The notes: generated from the sequence alone by a model not told the origin. A DNA stretch of 64,000 bases from Halosolutus amylolyticus (GCF_023566055.1 NZ_JALIQP010000003.1:434001-498000), one strand, 5' to 3'; shown: positions 34,563-44,694, counted from the stretch's first letter. Program-made: numbers and translations.

Positions 34563-37304
34563 TCAGGTTTCGTCGACCCCATCGGCTGCCGGGAGCGTGA
34601 ACGAAAACCTCGAACCCTCGCCTGGTTCGGACTCGACCCAGACCTCGCCGCCGTGGCGCTCGACGATGCGCTCACAGAGTGCGAGTCCGATGCCGCTGCC
34701 GGACCCCTCGTCGACGGCGTGCAGGCGCTCGAAGACGTCGAAAATGCGATCGGTATCCGCGGGATCGATCCCGATTCCGTCGTCCTCGACCGAGATCACC
34801 CACTCGCTGCCCTCGCGGTGGGCCGAAACGTCGATCCGCGGCGGTTCGTCTCCCGAGTACTCGATCGCGTTCGAGAGCAGGTTCTGGAAGACCTGGCGCA
34901 ACTGGTTGCCGTCGCCCACGACGCGCGGGAGCGGTTCGGCCGTGATCTCGGCGTCGTGCTCCTCGATCTGGAGTTGCAGATCGCGGCGGGCGTTGGCGAA
35001 GCTGTCGTCCAGTTCGATCGGTTCGAGCGGGTCGCCCCGCGTCTCGACCCGGGAGAATTCGAGCAGGCCGTCGATCATCTCGCGCATGCGGTCGGCGCCG
35101 TCGACGGCGAACTCGATGAACTCCCGGCCCTCCTCGTCCAACTCGTCGCCGTACCGATCCTGGACGAGTCCGAGGTAGCTCGAGACCATCCGCAGGGGCT
35201 CTTGCAGGTCGTGGGAGGCCACGTAGGCGAACTGCTCGAGTCGCTCGTTCGACTCCTCGAGCCGTCGCTGGTACTCCTTGCGCTCGGTGACGTCCTGGGC
35301 CATGAGCATCCCGGCGAACACCTCGCCGTCGGTGTCTCGCACGGGGACCGCGTGGACGGTCCAGTCCCGTTCGCGGAACGCGACGTCGACCTGAGTCGTG
35401 GTTCCCTCGAGTGCGCCACGACACGCCGATTCGAGCGTCGGGGCGATCTCGTCGGGGGAGAACTCCTCGATCGTCGCGCCGACCACCTCGCTGGCGTCGA
35501 GATCGATCTCCCCGAGCGCCTGTCCGCCGACGAGGCTGTACCGGAGGTCCTCGTCGAACAGGGCGATCGTCCCGTTCGGGAAGTGTTCGAGCACCGTCTG
35601 GTAGCGCTGTTCGCTCTCCTCTAGGGCCCGCTCGCGCTCTTTGCGCCGGGTGACGTCGGTGTCGATGCCGACGATCCGATCGACGGTGCCGTCCTCGCCG
35701 CGGACGGGTGTCGCCCGGGCGTGTATCCACCGTCTTTCGCCGTCCGGTCTCTCGATCCGGAACTCCTCGTCGTACTCCGCCTCGGGAAGACCGGTGTACG
35801 CCTCCCGGACCCGTTCGCGGTCGTCGGGATGGACGACCTCGAGAAACGAGAGCGCGTCGTCGTACAGCGAGTCGCGATCGAGTCCCCAGACCTCCTCGTA
35901 GGCCGGGTTGATGTAGGTCAGCGATGCCGGATCGTCGGTGGTCATCCAGACGACCTCCTCTAAGTGCTCGCTGAGCGTTCGGAACCGCTCTTCGCTCTCG
36001 CGAAGCTTCGCCTCCATCTCCTTGCGCTCGGTGACGTCGCGGACCACCCCGATCCGTCTGGTTCCGTCCTCCGTGGACTGGATCGTAAACCGGTTTTCGA
36101 CCGTCCGGGTGTCGGTCCCGTCCGACCCCACGACGATCGATTCCTCGAACGTCGGGCTCCTCCGCGAGGTGGCCACGTCGGTCTGGTCGGCCTCGATGGA
36201 CGCGAACGCTTCGCCGAACACGACTGACGCGTGGGTTCCGTGCAGTTCGTCGCGGCCGAACCCCGTCAGTGCCGCGAACGAGTCGTTGACCAGTTCGAAG
36301 CGGCGCTCCTCGTCCAGCACGTAGATGCCGTCGTGGGCCGTCTCGACGATGGTCTCGTAGCGCTCGAGGTCCCGTTCCCGGTCGAACCGGTCCGTGACGT
36401 CCTCGAGCGCGAAGACGACGGCGTCGAGTTCCCCGTCGCAGTCCCGAACCGGGGCCCCGTTGATCGATACCCAGACCCGCTCGCCGTCGGGCCGCAGGAC
36501 GCCGGTCACCTGGTCGAACACCGGCTCCCCGGTCTCGACGACCTTCGGGAAGGGCAACTCCTCCGCCGCCAGCGGTTCGCCGTCCGGACCCACCTCGTCC
36601 CACTCCGGATCGTCGTACCGGAGGTTACCGATTTGCGCTTGCTTCCGGCCGAAAATCTCCTCTGCCCGGTCGTTGGCGAATCGCAGTTCGCCGTCGACGT
36701 CGACGATCGTGATCCCGATCGGACTCGTCTCGACGATCGTATCCGCGAGGGCGGCCTCCTCGTCGTGTCGGCGGGTCTCGCGGCCGTTCCGGATCGCCGA
36801 CGCGAGAACGTTCGCCACGTTTCGGACGAACGCCGCGTCCCCCTCGTCGAATTCCCGCGGCACGGTCGCGTGGGTTCCGAGGACGCCCCACGGGTCGTCG
36901 GTCGGACCGACGATGCAACTGACGCCGCTGACGATCTCGTGTTCGAGAAGCAGGTCCGGCGCGTCGAACCGTTCCTCGGTACGGAGGTCGTCGACGACGA
37001 CCGGATCCGCCACCCCGAGCGTGTAGCCGGCCTGCGAGTCGCGCGTGGCCGAAACCGTCTCCGAGCCGACGACGTCGTCATCCCACCCGCAGCCGTCCCG
37101 AAGCAGGAAGCGATCGTCCCCGGGCAGCAACTCGAGGAGTTTGCAGGTGTCCGTTCCCAGGGTCGTCCGTACGGCTTCCGTCGCGTCCCGGAAGAGCCGA
37201 TCGAGATCGGGATCCTCGAGCACTCGGTCGCCGAGGTCGGCCACGACCCGTTGCTGGCGAACGTGGTCGTGGCGGTCCGATTCGGGATCGGAGGAGGGAT
37301 TCAT
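34563..37304 (-). CDS. GAF/multi-PAS sensor histidine kinase
   Basis: A 913-residue soluble sensor kinase. Order: a GAF-like domain (about residues 20-165), then four PAS domains (about 170-290, 300-420, 430-550 and 555-675), each ending in a DVTER- or DVTDR-type coil, then HisKA with the phosphorylatable histidine in [11 protein letters not shown], and an HATPase with [19 protein letters not shown] and [18 protein letters not shown] boxes. There are no membrane helices, so it senses an internal signal. I start at the ATG before NPSSDPES. A receiver protein gene is divergent 187 bases away and is a likely partner. Confidence 0.9.
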   Translation of the reverse strand: MNPSSDPESDRHDHVRQQRVVADLGDRVLEDPDLDRLFRDATEAVRTTLGTDTCKLLELLPGDDRFLLRDGCGWDDDVVGSETVSATRDSQAGYTLGVADPVVVDDLRTEERFDAPDLLLEHEIVSGVSCIVGPTDDPWGVLGTHATVPREFDEGDAAFVRNVANVLASAIRNGRETRRHDEEAALADTIVETSPIGITIVDVDGELRFANDRAEEIFGRKQAQIGNLRYDDPEWDEVGPDGEPLAAEELPFPKVVETGEPVFDQVTGVLRPDGERVWVSINGAPVRDCDGELDAVVFALEDVTDRFDRERDLERYETIVETAHDGIYVLDEERRFELVNDSFAALTGFGRDELHGTHASVVFGEAFASIEADQTDVATSRRSPTFEESIVVGSDGTDTRTVENRFTIQSTEDGTRRIGVVRDVTERKEMEAKLRESEERFRTLSEHLEEVVWMTTDDPASLTYINPAYEEVWGLDRDSLYDDALSFLEVVHPDDRERVREAYTGLPEAEYDEEFRIERPDGERRWIHARATPVRGEDGTVDRIVGIDTDVTRRKERERALEESEQRYQTVLEHFPNGTIALFDEDLRYSLVGGQALGEIDLDASEVVGATIEEFSPDEIAPTLESACRGALEGTTTQVDVAFRERDWTVHAVPVRDTDGEVFAGMLMAQDVTERKEYQRRLEESNERLEQFAYVASHDLQEPLRMVSSYLGLVQDRYGDELDEEGREFIEFAVDGADRMREMIDGLLEFSRVETRGDPLEPIELDDSFANARRDLQLQIEEHDAEITAEPLPRVVGDGNQLRQVFQNLLSNAIEYSGDEPPRIDVSAHREGSEWVISVEDDGIGIDPADTDRIFDVFERLHAVDEGSGSGIGLALCERIVERHGGEVWVESEPGEGSRFSFTLPAADGVDET

Positions 37305-37491
37305 CTCGGCTGCGCTAATCCGCGACCGGCCGTAAAGGCTTGCATTGAAAACCACAGAATCACGATCGGCTCACAGGACCCGCTGGACGCGCCGACTCCG
37401 GAGCCCGCCCCCACAGCGACCGGATCGATCGACACCACGTAATTAGGGGGCGCCCTTACACCGCTAGGTCCCCGAATTCCTCGTGAGCACC

Positions 37492-37941
37492 ATGACCGCC
37501 CATACCCCGTCCGAGCCGATCGACATCCTCCTCGTCGAAGACAACCCGGGCGACGTCCGCCTCACGCGGGAGGCGTTCAAATCGACCGACAGCGAGATAC
37601 GCTTTTGCACCGCCACCGACGGTGACGAGGCGCTGGAGTTCCTCCACCGGTGCCAGCGGGACGACTCGCGATCCTGTCCCGACATGATCCTCCTGGACCT
37701 GAACCTCCCGCGGGTGGACGGCTTTACGATTCTCGAAGTGCTCGAACGCGACATCGAGGGGCCGCCACCGCCGGTGCTCGTTCTGTCGAGTTCGGCCGAC
37801 GAGGCGGACATCGCCAGGAGCTACGAACGCGCCGCGAACGCGTACCTCACCAAGCCGACCAGCCCCGACGAGTTCAGTTCGATCGCCCGCGCGATCGAAC
37901 GGTTCTGGATCGAGTCGGCCCAGCACCCCGCACCGACGTAA
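37492..37941 (+). CDS. Receiver-only response regulator
   Basis: A 149-residue single-domain response regulator of the Rcp1-like class. The acidic pair is E16-D17 in LLVEDNPGD, the phospho-acceptor is Asp69 in MILLDLNLP, and the conserved lysine is Lys121 in AYLTKPTSP. There is no output domain, so it may act through protein contacts or as a phosphate relay. It is divergent from the large histidine kinase gene. A GTG three codons upstream could also start it. Confidence 0.9.
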   Translation: MTAHTPSEPIDILLVEDNPGDVRLTREAFKSTDSEIRFCTATDGDEALEFLHRCQRDDSRSCPDMILLDLNLPRVDGFTILEVLERDIEGPPPPVLVLSSSADEADIARSYERAANAYLTKPTSPDEFSSIARAIERFWIESAQHPAPT

Positions 37942-37966
37942 GGACGATCCCGCCTCGACCTCCGGC

Positions 37967-38434
37967 CTACTCGTCTCTTCCCATCCGATCGGTGTAGTCC
38001 CAGGTCGAGACGACGGCCGGGTCGATCGTGATCGTCACCTCCTCGCGATCCTCGCGGAGGAGGTTCCGGGCCAGCGGCGAGTCCGTGCCGCCGAGGTAGC
38101 GCTCGAGGAGGTCTCGAAGCGTCTCCTTCTCGGGATCGGGCTCGATCGCGGCCGTGCCACGACCGCGGACGCCCCTGTACGGCGGGTGGTTCGACGATAT
38201 CTCGAACGCGACGCCCTCGTGCTCGCGAAGAAACGCGACGACGTCCGCGTCGGTTCCCGTCGCACACTGGAGGACCCAGTCGGCGGCGTCGTCACCGGCC
38301 GATCGGCAGCGGTACCACAGCGAGACCATCCAGAGGGTACCCGACGGCGTCTGACAGGCCAGGCGGACCGGAATCGTCGCTTCCGCGAGAAACGAGCGAA
38401 TCTCGTCGGTCGAGAGGGGGCCGCGGACGTTCAT
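37967..38434 (-). CDS. Pyridoxamine 5-phosphate oxidase-like flavin-binding protein
   Basis: A 155-residue split-barrel protein. The order IPVRLACQTPSGTLWMVSLWYRC (in part), LQCATGTDADVVAFL, VAFEISSNHPPYRGVRGRGTAAI and a C-terminal VTITIDPAVVSTWDYTDRM matches the PNPOx-like family, which binds FMN, F420 or heme. The reaction is unknown for this type. The start chosen is the ATG before NVRGPLST; an in-frame ATG nine codons upstream exists. It converges with the response regulator gene. Confidence 0.78.
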   Translation of the reverse strand: MNVRGPLSTDEIRSFLAEATIPVRLACQTPSGTLWMVSLWYRCRSAGDDAADWVLQCATGTDADVVAFLREHEGVAFEISSNHPPYRGVRGRGTAAIEPDPEKETLRDLLERYLGGTDSPLARNLLREDREEVTITIDPAVVSTWDYTDRMGRDE

Positions 38435-38473
38435 ACAGGAGCTATCGGCCTCGAGGGGCATAAACGCGGGCCG

Positions 38474-39496
38474 TCAGGTCGCGTCGTCGATCAGTTCCTG
38501 GACGTCCACGCGCCGACCGGTGTCGGCCGCCTCGTAGGCGGCCTCCGTCAGCGCGGTGACGGACAGGCCCACGGTCGCCGGAACCTCCGGTTCGGCTGTG
38601 CCCTCGATCGAGTCGAGAAAGTTCTGGAGTTTGGACGTCGTGAGCGACGCGAAGTCGGTCTGGGCTTCGATGACGCTCTCGTAGACCGCCGCGTCGCGCT
38701 CCGCGAGGCGGATTCGCTCGCCGTCGAAGGTGACCCGACCGTTCGTCCCCCAGATCGTGTACCCCTCGAACGGCGCGAGTTCGACCCCCTTGCCGCTGAT
38801 CGTCACGCCGCCCAGCACCCGCTGGCCGTCCCGGTCGAGTTCCACGGAGAGCGAACTGTTGACGTCCACGCCGGGGCTCGCGTACTCGATCGTCGCCGAG
38901 ACGTGCGTCGGCTCTGCGTCGGTGAGCCAGAGGATCGCATCGAGCAGGTGCGAGCCGGTGTCGTAGAGCTGGCCGCCGCCGGAGAGTGACGTGTCGACCC
39001 GCCAGGTCCCCTCGTGGAGGTCGATCCAGTTCTGGCCGATGGCGGCGTTCACGGCGTGGATCTCCCCGATCCGGCCGCTGTCGACGATCCGTTTGATCTC
39101 CGTAAACCCCGGGTGGAAGTGGCGCTGGTAGCCGATCTGGATCACGAGATCGTTCCGATCGGCTCGCTCGATTAGGTCGACGGCGTCCGCGACGTCGGTC
39201 ACCATCGGCTTCTCCAGATAAACGTGAACGTCGGCCGCGAGACAGGCCCGCGCCTGGTCGTAGTGGAGCGTGTGCGGCGTGACGATCAGGGCGACGTCGA
39301 CCTCGTCGCCGTGGGCCGCGAGCATCTCTCCCGTCTCGGCGTAAGCGGGCGCGTCGAACTCGCTCTCGAACACCGATCGCGCGTCGGCCGAGACGTCGAC
39401 CCCGGCGACCACGTCCACGCCGTCGAGTCCGGCCAGGATCTCGAGTTCGAGCTGGCCGAGGCCGCCGATACCGATCGCCGCTGCACCGAACTGCAT
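38474..39496 (-). CDS. Gfo/Idh/MocA family oxidoreductase
   Basis: A 340-residue NAD(P)-dependent sugar or inositol-type dehydrogenase. The N-terminal dinucleotide motif is GIGGLGQLELEIL, the catalytic loop EKPM is in HVYLEKPMVTDVADAV, and IGYQRHFHPGFTEIK plus GGGQLYDTGSHLLDAILWL provide the substrate-side lysine/aspartate/histidine residues. Length is normal. The start is the ATG before QFGAAAIGIG. Candidate substrates are polyols or sugar derivatives; context does not narrow it. It is 40 bases upstream of the PNPOx-like gene on the same strand. Confidence 0.88.
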   Translation of the reverse strand: MQFGAAAIGIGGLGQLELEILAGLDGVDVVAGVDVSADARSVFESEFDAPAYAETGEMLAAHGDEVDVALIVTPHTLHYDQARACLAADVHVYLEKPMVTDVADAVDLIERADRNDLVIQIGYQRHFHPGFTEIKRIVDSGRIGEIHAVNAAIGQNWIDLHEGTWRVDTSLSGGGQLYDTGSHLLDAILWLTDAEPTHVSATIEYASPGVDVNSSLSVELDRDGQRVLGGVTISGKGVELAPFEGYTIWGTNGRVTFDGERIRLAERDAAVYESVIEAQTDFASLTTSKLQNFLDSIEGTAEPEVPATVGLSVTALTEAAYEAADTGRRVDVQELIDDAT

Positions 39497-39644
39497 ACAC
39501 GCTGAGGCCACGTCCGGGCGGAAAAGCGCTTGCCAACCGATCGCGTGACGTGACATTCGCGTCGCCAGTACGGTCTTCGTTGCCGATCCGTCCGGGGTGA
39601 GTCTCACCGGAAACTACTCTCACTCGGCTAGCGTACGGCACTCC

Positions 39645-39788
39645 ATGCCCGTCTGCCCCGGCTGCAAGTCCCGGCTCTCCCACGGCGACTGTATCGAACA
39701 CTTGCGCTACTGCAAGTGGGTCTGGAGCGACCACCCCGAACGGGAGTCGCGGTGGGGCGAACAGCTCCTCGAACAGCTTCGCGAATGA
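39645..39788 (+). CDS. 47-residue CxxC zinc-binding-type protein
   Basis: A tiny protein beginning MPVCPGCKSRLSHGDC, with further Cys at residue 23 and His at 19 and 30. The spacing CxxC-x8-C-x3-H-x3-C is plausible for one zinc ion. The rest is a charged, tryptophan-rich helix (YCKWVWSDHPE). The start ATG lies at 39645; a longer frame upstream has no matching composition. It stands between two genes on the other strand. Function unknown. Confidence 0.55.
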   Translation: MPVCPGCKSRLSHGDCIEHLRYCKWVWSDHPERESRWGEQLLEQLRE

Positions 39789-39831
39789 CGACGTGCGATC
39801 GCGGCGAACACGCCCCCGGCGCGAGCAGCCC

Positions 39832-40434
39832 CTAGAACGGGAGCAGGAACGTCGGCGTGAACGTGTAGTCGAAGGCGTGGTTGAGTAACACGTAGGTGAC
39901 GACCCCGAGGACGAGACTCAGGATCCACGAGCCGGCGGCGATCCGGCCGACCCTCGCGTGGGCGGTGTCCCGCAGTTCTGCCGGCGTGTGGGTCAGCCCG
40001 AGGATCAGCGCGTAGAGGACTACCGGCACGGCCACGATCGAGAGGACGATGTGGATCGCCAGCATGATCAGGTAGGCGTAGTAGACGAGATCGGGCCCGA
40101 CGAAGTACTTCTCGCCACCCCCGCCGACCCGGAGCAGGTAGACGACCAGGAACAGCAGGATCAGCCCGAACGCGCCGGTCATCGCGAAGCGGTGTTTCTC
40201 GATCTCGCCCGCACGGATCCAGCGCCAGCCGGCGACGAGCAACACCGTCGCCGACGCGTTGATGATCGCGATCGCGTGCGAGAGGACGTGCACCTGCTCG
40301 TTCGTGAGATCGGGATAGAACGGGACGTCGAGGACGAACGTCCCGACGACGAGTCCGTAGCCGACGATCGTCAACAGGAGCGTTACGCCGATCGGGCGCT
40401 CTCGAAGGCGTCGTCTCGCGTCCGCGGTTGCCAT
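39832..40434 (-). CDS. DUF420-type membrane protein
   Basis: A 200-residue protein with about five hydrophobic helices. The positions of NEQVHVLSHAIAIINASATVLLV, RWIRAGEIEKHRFAMTGAF and HIVLSIVAVPVVLYALILGL (quoted in part), with several intramembrane histidines, match the DUF420 family, which is often found near cytochrome oxidase genes and may help assemble the oxidase or its heme. No oxidase gene is adjacent here, though the heme O synthase gene lies 16 kb away. The J-domain gene is next upstream on the same strand. Confidence 0.8.
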   Translation of the reverse strand: MATADARRRLRERPIGVTLLLTIVGYGLVVGTFVLDVPFYPDLTNEQVHVLSHAIAIINASATVLLVAGWRWIRAGEIEKHRFAMTGAFGLILLFLVVYLLRVGGGGEKYFVGPDLVYYAYLIMLAIHIVLSIVAVPVVLYALILGLTHTPAELRDTAHARVGRIAAGSWILSLVLGVVTYVLLNHAFDYTFTPTFLLPF

Positions 40435-40483
40435 TGTCGAGGGTTAGGAAAGCGTCCGTATCTGTCTTGCCCTTCCGGACGGC

Positions 40484-41239
40484 TCACCGGTCGAACGGCA
40501 GTCGATCGAGCCGTTCGCGGACGAGGGGTTCGATCTCGAAGAGGTAACGCTCCGTGTCCTCGACGCCGGTCCCGTCCGAATCGGGGACGTGCTGGGTGTA
40601 GATGACCTCTCTGACCGTCACGTCCGCGGGGATGTCCGTCGCGATCACGACCGCACTGAGTCCGCGGCCGGGTCGGAGGTCGACGTCGGTGCCGCACCAT
40701 CGTCGCGGGAGTCGATCGGCGTGCGGGGCGACGATGCTCGAGCCCTCGTAGAGGAAGCCGTCGTCGCCGACGAAACTGGCGTTCGCGTTCCCGTCCCAGT
40801 GGAGCGTTCGGGAACTCGTGTTGTGGACCTCGAAGAACGCGACGGTCCGTTCGGTCGCCACGTTGACCTGGCCGTCGACGAGCCGATCGAGGTCGAGGTC
40901 GTGGACCAGTCCCGACAGGGAAAGCGTGAGATAGTGGCCGCTGACGGTCAGTGCGTGATCTCCGGGCGGGTCGCGGTCGGCCGGGTCGTAGGTCGGCCCC
41001 GCCCGTCGACCGTCCGGCGGTTCGATGTCCCCTGCCGGAACAGCACCGCCGTCGGTCTCGTGGGCGGCCGGTGCACGCTCGTCCACGAGTTCCTCGTAGG
41101 CGGTCTTGATCCGCAGAAACCGTTCGCGAGAGCCACCCTGGTCGGGATGATGGTCCGTCAGTAGCTCCCGGTAGGCTCGCCGGACCGCCGCCTCCTCGGC
41201 GTCCGGCGAGAGCCCGAGGACCTCGTAGTGGCTCTCCAT
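40484..41239 (-). CDS. J-domain (DnaJ-like) protein
   Basis: A 251-residue protein. Residues 1-60 are a J domain: HYEVLGLSPDAEEAAVRRAYRELLTDHHPDQGGS (in part), with the HPD tripeptide that stimulates DnaK ATPase. After an acidic linker, residues 95-251 form an all-beta domain with LHWDGNANASFVGDDGFLYEGS, of a type seen in haloarchaeal J proteins but without known function. It lacks the zinc and peptide-binding regions of true DnaJ. It likely recruits DnaK to a specific client. Confidence 0.85.
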   Translation of the reverse strand: MESHYEVLGLSPDAEEAAVRRAYRELLTDHHPDQGGSRERFLRIKTAYEELVDERAPAAHETDGGAVPAGDIEPPDGRRAGPTYDPADRDPPGDHALTVSGHYLTLSLSGLVHDLDLDRLVDGQVNVATERTVAFFEVHNTSSRTLHWDGNANASFVGDDGFLYEGSSIVAPHADRLPRRWCGTDVDLRPGRGLSAVVIATDIPADVTVREVIYTQHVPDSDGTGVEDTERYLFEIEPLVRERLDRLPFDR

Positions 41240-41398
41240 CGTGACGGTACTTTCTGTGTGGACGAAAAGAGTCTTTCTCCTGCGTATCTCCCGCGATCGG
41301 CGGTGGACCCGCGGTCCTCGTACGGATCGTTGTAACGTGTTACCGGTGTTCCCCGCCCCGGTCGGGCGATCACCGGTAACGAATCACAACAGACCGTC

Positions 41399-41686
41399 TC
41401 AGTCGACGACCGTCTCGTCGATCGTCACCGACCCGCACTCCTCGACGGTGATCCTGTGGCCGCAGTACGTGAACGAGACGGAACCGCCGGGGCGGGACGC
41501 GTTCCCGGGCCGATCGGCAAAGATCGCGTCGAGCGCGTCGGGGTCGACGACCTCGTGGAGCGACTCGTACTCCGGCGGCCCGAGTTCCTCCGGTTGAACT
41601 CCCTTTACAGTTGCAACTGCCTCGACGACCGCCTGGCTCGGCGGCCGCTGAACCGTCGTATCGACGCCGTCACCGCCCCCCTCCAT
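41399..41686 (-). CDS. HalOD1 output-domain protein
   Basis: A 95-residue protein with the HalOD1 pattern SQAVVEAVATVKGVQPEEL, then LHEVVDPDALDAIFAD and VSFTYCGHRITVEECGSVTI. It is the second stand-alone HalOD1 protein in the window. A TTTATTCG box lies just upstream of its start on this strand. No receiver or sensor gene is adjacent, so its partner is unknown. Confidence 0.8.
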   Translation of the reverse strand: MEGGGDGVDTTVQRPPSQAVVEAVATVKGVQPEELGPPEYESLHEVVDPDALDAIFADRPGNASRPGGSVSFTYCGHRITVEECGSVTIDETVVD

Positions 41687-41877
41687 GCTACTCGCTCCTT
41701 CCCAGGCCGATCGAATAAATGTATCCCTTTCGGGTCGGGATACTGATAGACCTGATCCTTCGGTACCTTCGGTATCGAAGGCTGTGCTGTCGGGCGACAG
41801 GCGTCCGGTTTTGTAGTGTTCGACGATAACAAAATTCGCCGCAATTCGACGATCGTACTAGATTACGGATACGAATC

Positions 41878-44694
41878 TCAGGAGATGTGTATGGCGGGCT
41901 TTCCGGGGCGGGCTTTCGCGGCTGACTCCGAACCCGGCGTGGCCGTCCGGACGGCCACGTCCGCGTCGAACTCGTCGGTTACGAGCCACGTCGCCCGTTC
42001 CAGGAGAGAGCGCTCCCGATCGCGAGGGAGTTGCTGGCCGGCCTCCGGGTCCAGGTCTGCGAGGAACGACGCGACGGTCTCCCGATCCACGGGAACCGCC
42101 TCGTCGACGGCCCGATCGACGATCGACGCGCGCTCCTCGGACTCGTCCGCGGCCCGGAGCGCCGCGACCCGGTACTTCCAGTCCGGCGCAACGACCAGTT
42201 CGATCCGTTCGGGATCGTCGATCGCCGCCACGTCGACGATGTCGCGGACGTCGTCGACGGTCGTTTCGATGAGTCGCCGCTCGCGCTCGTAGGCGGTGAC
42301 GTCCCGATCGGGGTCGGGCCAGTCCGCTTCGACGACGAGTCCGTCACCGCGGAGTTTGTTCCAGAGTTCCTCGCCGAGGTGTGGTGCCATCGGGGCCAGC
42401 AGCGCCGCCAGCGTCAGCAGACCCCGCCGGTAGGTCGCCTCGTGGGGCCGATCGAACTCACGGTAGCGCCGGAGCAGGCGCGCGAGTTCCCGGATCTCCG
42501 TCGCCGCACGGTGGAACCGGAACCGCTCGTACTCGTCGGTCACCGCGGCGATCGTCCGATCGATCTCGGCGGCGAGGTAGTCGTCGTGGTCGCGCCGTTC
42601 GACGCGGGTCTCGTCCTCCGTGACGAATTCGGTCACCATCCGATGGACGGTCTGCTGGAGGTCGTAGGCCCCGCGTACGTCGTTCGCGGTCCACTCGAAG
42701 TCCTGTTCCGGATGGGCCGCCGAGAGGAGGAACAGCCGCGTCGTCTCCGCGCCGTACTCCTGTGGCGTGACGACGTTCCCTTTCGAACTGGACATCTTCT
42801 CGCCGTCGTACAGCACCGTTCCCTGACTGACGAGTTTCTCGACGGGTTCGCGCCGGTCGAGCAGGCCGATGTCGGCCAGCGCCCGAGTGAAGAAGCGAAT
42901 GTACAGCAGGTGGAGCACGGCGTGTTCGTCGCCGCCGACGTAGACGTCGACCGGGAGCCACTCGGCGGCCCGATCGACGTCGAACGGCGCGTCGTCGAGG
43001 TCCGGCGAGAGGAATCGCAGGAAGTACCACGAGGAGTCGACGAAGGTGTCCATCGTGTCCGTCTCGCGGCGGGCAGGTCCGCCACACTCCGGGCAGGTCG
43101 TCTCGCGGAAGGTGTCGTGTTCCTCGAGCGGGTTCCCCGTCGTCCGGACGAACTCCGGCAGTTCCACGGGGAGATCCTCGTCCGGCACGAGGACGTGACC
43201 ACAGTCGTCACAGTGGACGACCGGGATCGGCGTCCCCCAGTAGCGCTGACGGGAGATCAGCCAGTCCCGCAGCCGGTAGGTGACGTCGTCCTCGATCGCG
43301 TCGTGCTCGTCGGGCAGTTGCTCCCGGACGGTGGCACTCTCGAGTCCGTCGTACGCCGGCTGATCCGGGATCGAGAGCCGTCCCTCGCCCGTGTACGCCG
43401 CCGACTCGAGGTCGAGGTCCGGGTCCGGGACATCGTCGGCCGCCTCGGGGACGAGGACCGACTCGATCGGCAGGCCGTGTTCGCGGGCGAACGCGTGGTC
43501 GCGATCGTTGTGCGCGGGGACACCCATCACTGCGCCGGTCCCGACGTCGTCGAGGACGTAGCCCGCGACGTACACCGGCAGTTCCTCGCCGGTCAGCGGG
43601 TTCACCGCACGCGCGTCCGTTTCGACGCCGTCGAAGCCGACCTCGTCCGGCCCTCGCTCGCGGACCGTTGCCACGTAGTCCGCGACCGCGTCGTCGGCTT
43701 CGGCCAGTTCCCGCGCGAGGTCGTGACCCGGCGAGACGGCGACGTAGGTCGCCCCGAAGACCGTCTCGGGGCGGGTACTGAACACGTCGACCGCGGTAGT
43801 CCCGTTTCCGCGGCCGTCGTCGCCGATCGGTTCGACGTCGAACGTGAGTCGCGCGCCTTCCTGCCGGCCGATCCAGTTGCGCTGGATCTCCCGGACGCCG
43901 TCGGGCCACTCCGCGAGATCGTCGAGGCCCTCGTACAGTTCCTCGGCGTAATCGGTGATCGTGAAGAACCACTGGTCGAGTTCCCGGCGACCGACTGGGG
44001 TCTCACACCGCCAGCAGACCCGATCGTTGCCGCTCGCTCGTTCCGAGGCCTCACTACGTTCGGCCTCGCGGCTCGCGGCCTCGTCGCTCGCTCGTTCCGA
44101 GGCCTCACTACGTTCGGCCTCGCGGCTCGCGGCCTCGTCGCTCGCTCGTTCCGAGGCCTCACTACGTTCGGCCTCGCGGACCTCGACCTGTGCGTCGGCC
44201 AGCACGGTCTCGCAGTCCGGACACCAGTTGACCGTCGCGGCCTCGTACTCGACGAGTCCCTCCTCGTAGAGGCGCTTGAACAGCCACTGGTTCCAGCGGT
44301 AGTAGTCTGGCTCGCAGGTGGTTATCTCCCGGGACCAGTCGTAGCCAAAGCCCATCGTCTCGAGTTCCTCGCGCATCCGGCGGATACATGCCTGCGTCCA
44401 GGATTCCGGATCGCTCGCCCGCTCGTAGGCGGCGTTCTCCGCCGGGAGGCCGAACGCGTCCCAGCCCATCGGATGGAGGACGTCGTCGCCCTGCATCCGT
44501 CGGTAGCGGGCGTAGGCGTCCGTGATCGCGTAGTTCCGGATGTGGCCCATGTGGAGTTCCCCGGAGGTGTAGGGGAACATTCCGAGGACGTAGGTCGGAT
44601 CCACCGCGTCGTCGTCCAGTTCGTAGACGTCGTCGCGCTCCCAGACGTACTGCCAGAACTCCTGCACTTGCGCGTGGTCGTAATGACTGGTCAT
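41878..44694 (-). CDS. leuS: Leucyl-tRNA synthetase, bacterial-type, with repeat insertion
   Basis: A 938-residue class I synthetase charging tRNA-Leu. The HIGH-type motif is PYTSGELHMGHIRNY (residues 41-55) and the KMSKS-type motif is GEKMSSSKGN (631-640). The editing domain (about 280-470) holds GTGAVMGVPAHNDRD. A zinc knuckle, CPDC at 158-161 and CWRC at 227-230, is split by an insertion at about residues 172-222 made of near-identical 18-residue repeats (REAERSEASERASDEAAS), encoded by the DNA array at 44032-44178. The enzyme should be essential, so the insertion must be tolerated. No neighbouring tRNA gene. Confidence 0.93.
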   Translation of the reverse strand: MTSHYDHAQVQEFWQYVWERDDVYELDDDAVDPTYVLGMFPYTSGELHMGHIRNYAITDAYARYRRMQGDDVLHPMGWDAFGLPAENAAYERASDPESWTQACIRRMREELETMGFGYDWSREITTCEPDYYRWNQWLFKRLYEEGLVEYEAATVNWCPDCETVLADAQVEVREAERSEASERASDEAASREAERSEASERASDEAASREAERSEASERASGNDRVCWRCETPVGRRELDQWFFTITDYAEELYEGLDDLAEWPDGVREIQRNWIGRQEGARLTFDVEPIGDDGRGNGTTAVDVFSTRPETVFGATYVAVSPGHDLARELAEADDAVADYVATVRERGPDEVGFDGVETDARAVNPLTGEELPVYVAGYVLDDVGTGAVMGVPAHNDRDHAFAREHGLPIESVLVPEAADDVPDPDLDLESAAYTGEGRLSIPDQPAYDGLESATVREQLPDEHDAIEDDVTYRLRDWLISRQRYWGTPIPVVHCDDCGHVLVPDEDLPVELPEFVRTTGNPLEEHDTFRETTCPECGGPARRETDTMDTFVDSSWYFLRFLSPDLDDAPFDVDRAAEWLPVDVYVGGDEHAVLHLLYIRFFTRALADIGLLDRREPVEKLVSQGTVLYDGEKMSSSKGNVVTPQEYGAETTRLFLLSAAHPEQDFEWTANDVRGAYDLQQTVHRMVTEFVTEDETRVERRDHDDYLAAEIDRTIAAVTDEYERFRFHRAATEIRELARLLRRYREFDRPHEATYRRGLLTLAALLAPMAPHLGEELWNKLRGDGLVVEADWPDPDRDVTAYERERRLIETTVDDVRDIVDVAAIDDPERIELVVAPDWKYRVAALRAADESEERASIVDRAVDEAVPVDRETVASFLADLDPEAGQQLPRDRERSLLERATWLVTDEFDADVAVRTATPGSESAAKARPGKPAIHIS
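44032..44178. repeat. 54-base tandem repeat inside leuS
   Basis: Two full 54-base units (44032-44085, 44086-44139) and a partial third (44140-44178) are almost identical at DNA level. They encode, in frame, repeats rich in Glu, Ala, Ser and Arg between the two cysteine pairs of the leucyl-tRNA synthetase zinc knuckle. Identity of the DNA units indicates recent expansion. Confidence 0.92.

Noticed and set aside
44032-44178. Mobile element insertion in leuS
   Set aside because: The units are simple in-frame tandem copies with no terminal repeats or target duplication; repeat expansion explains them.
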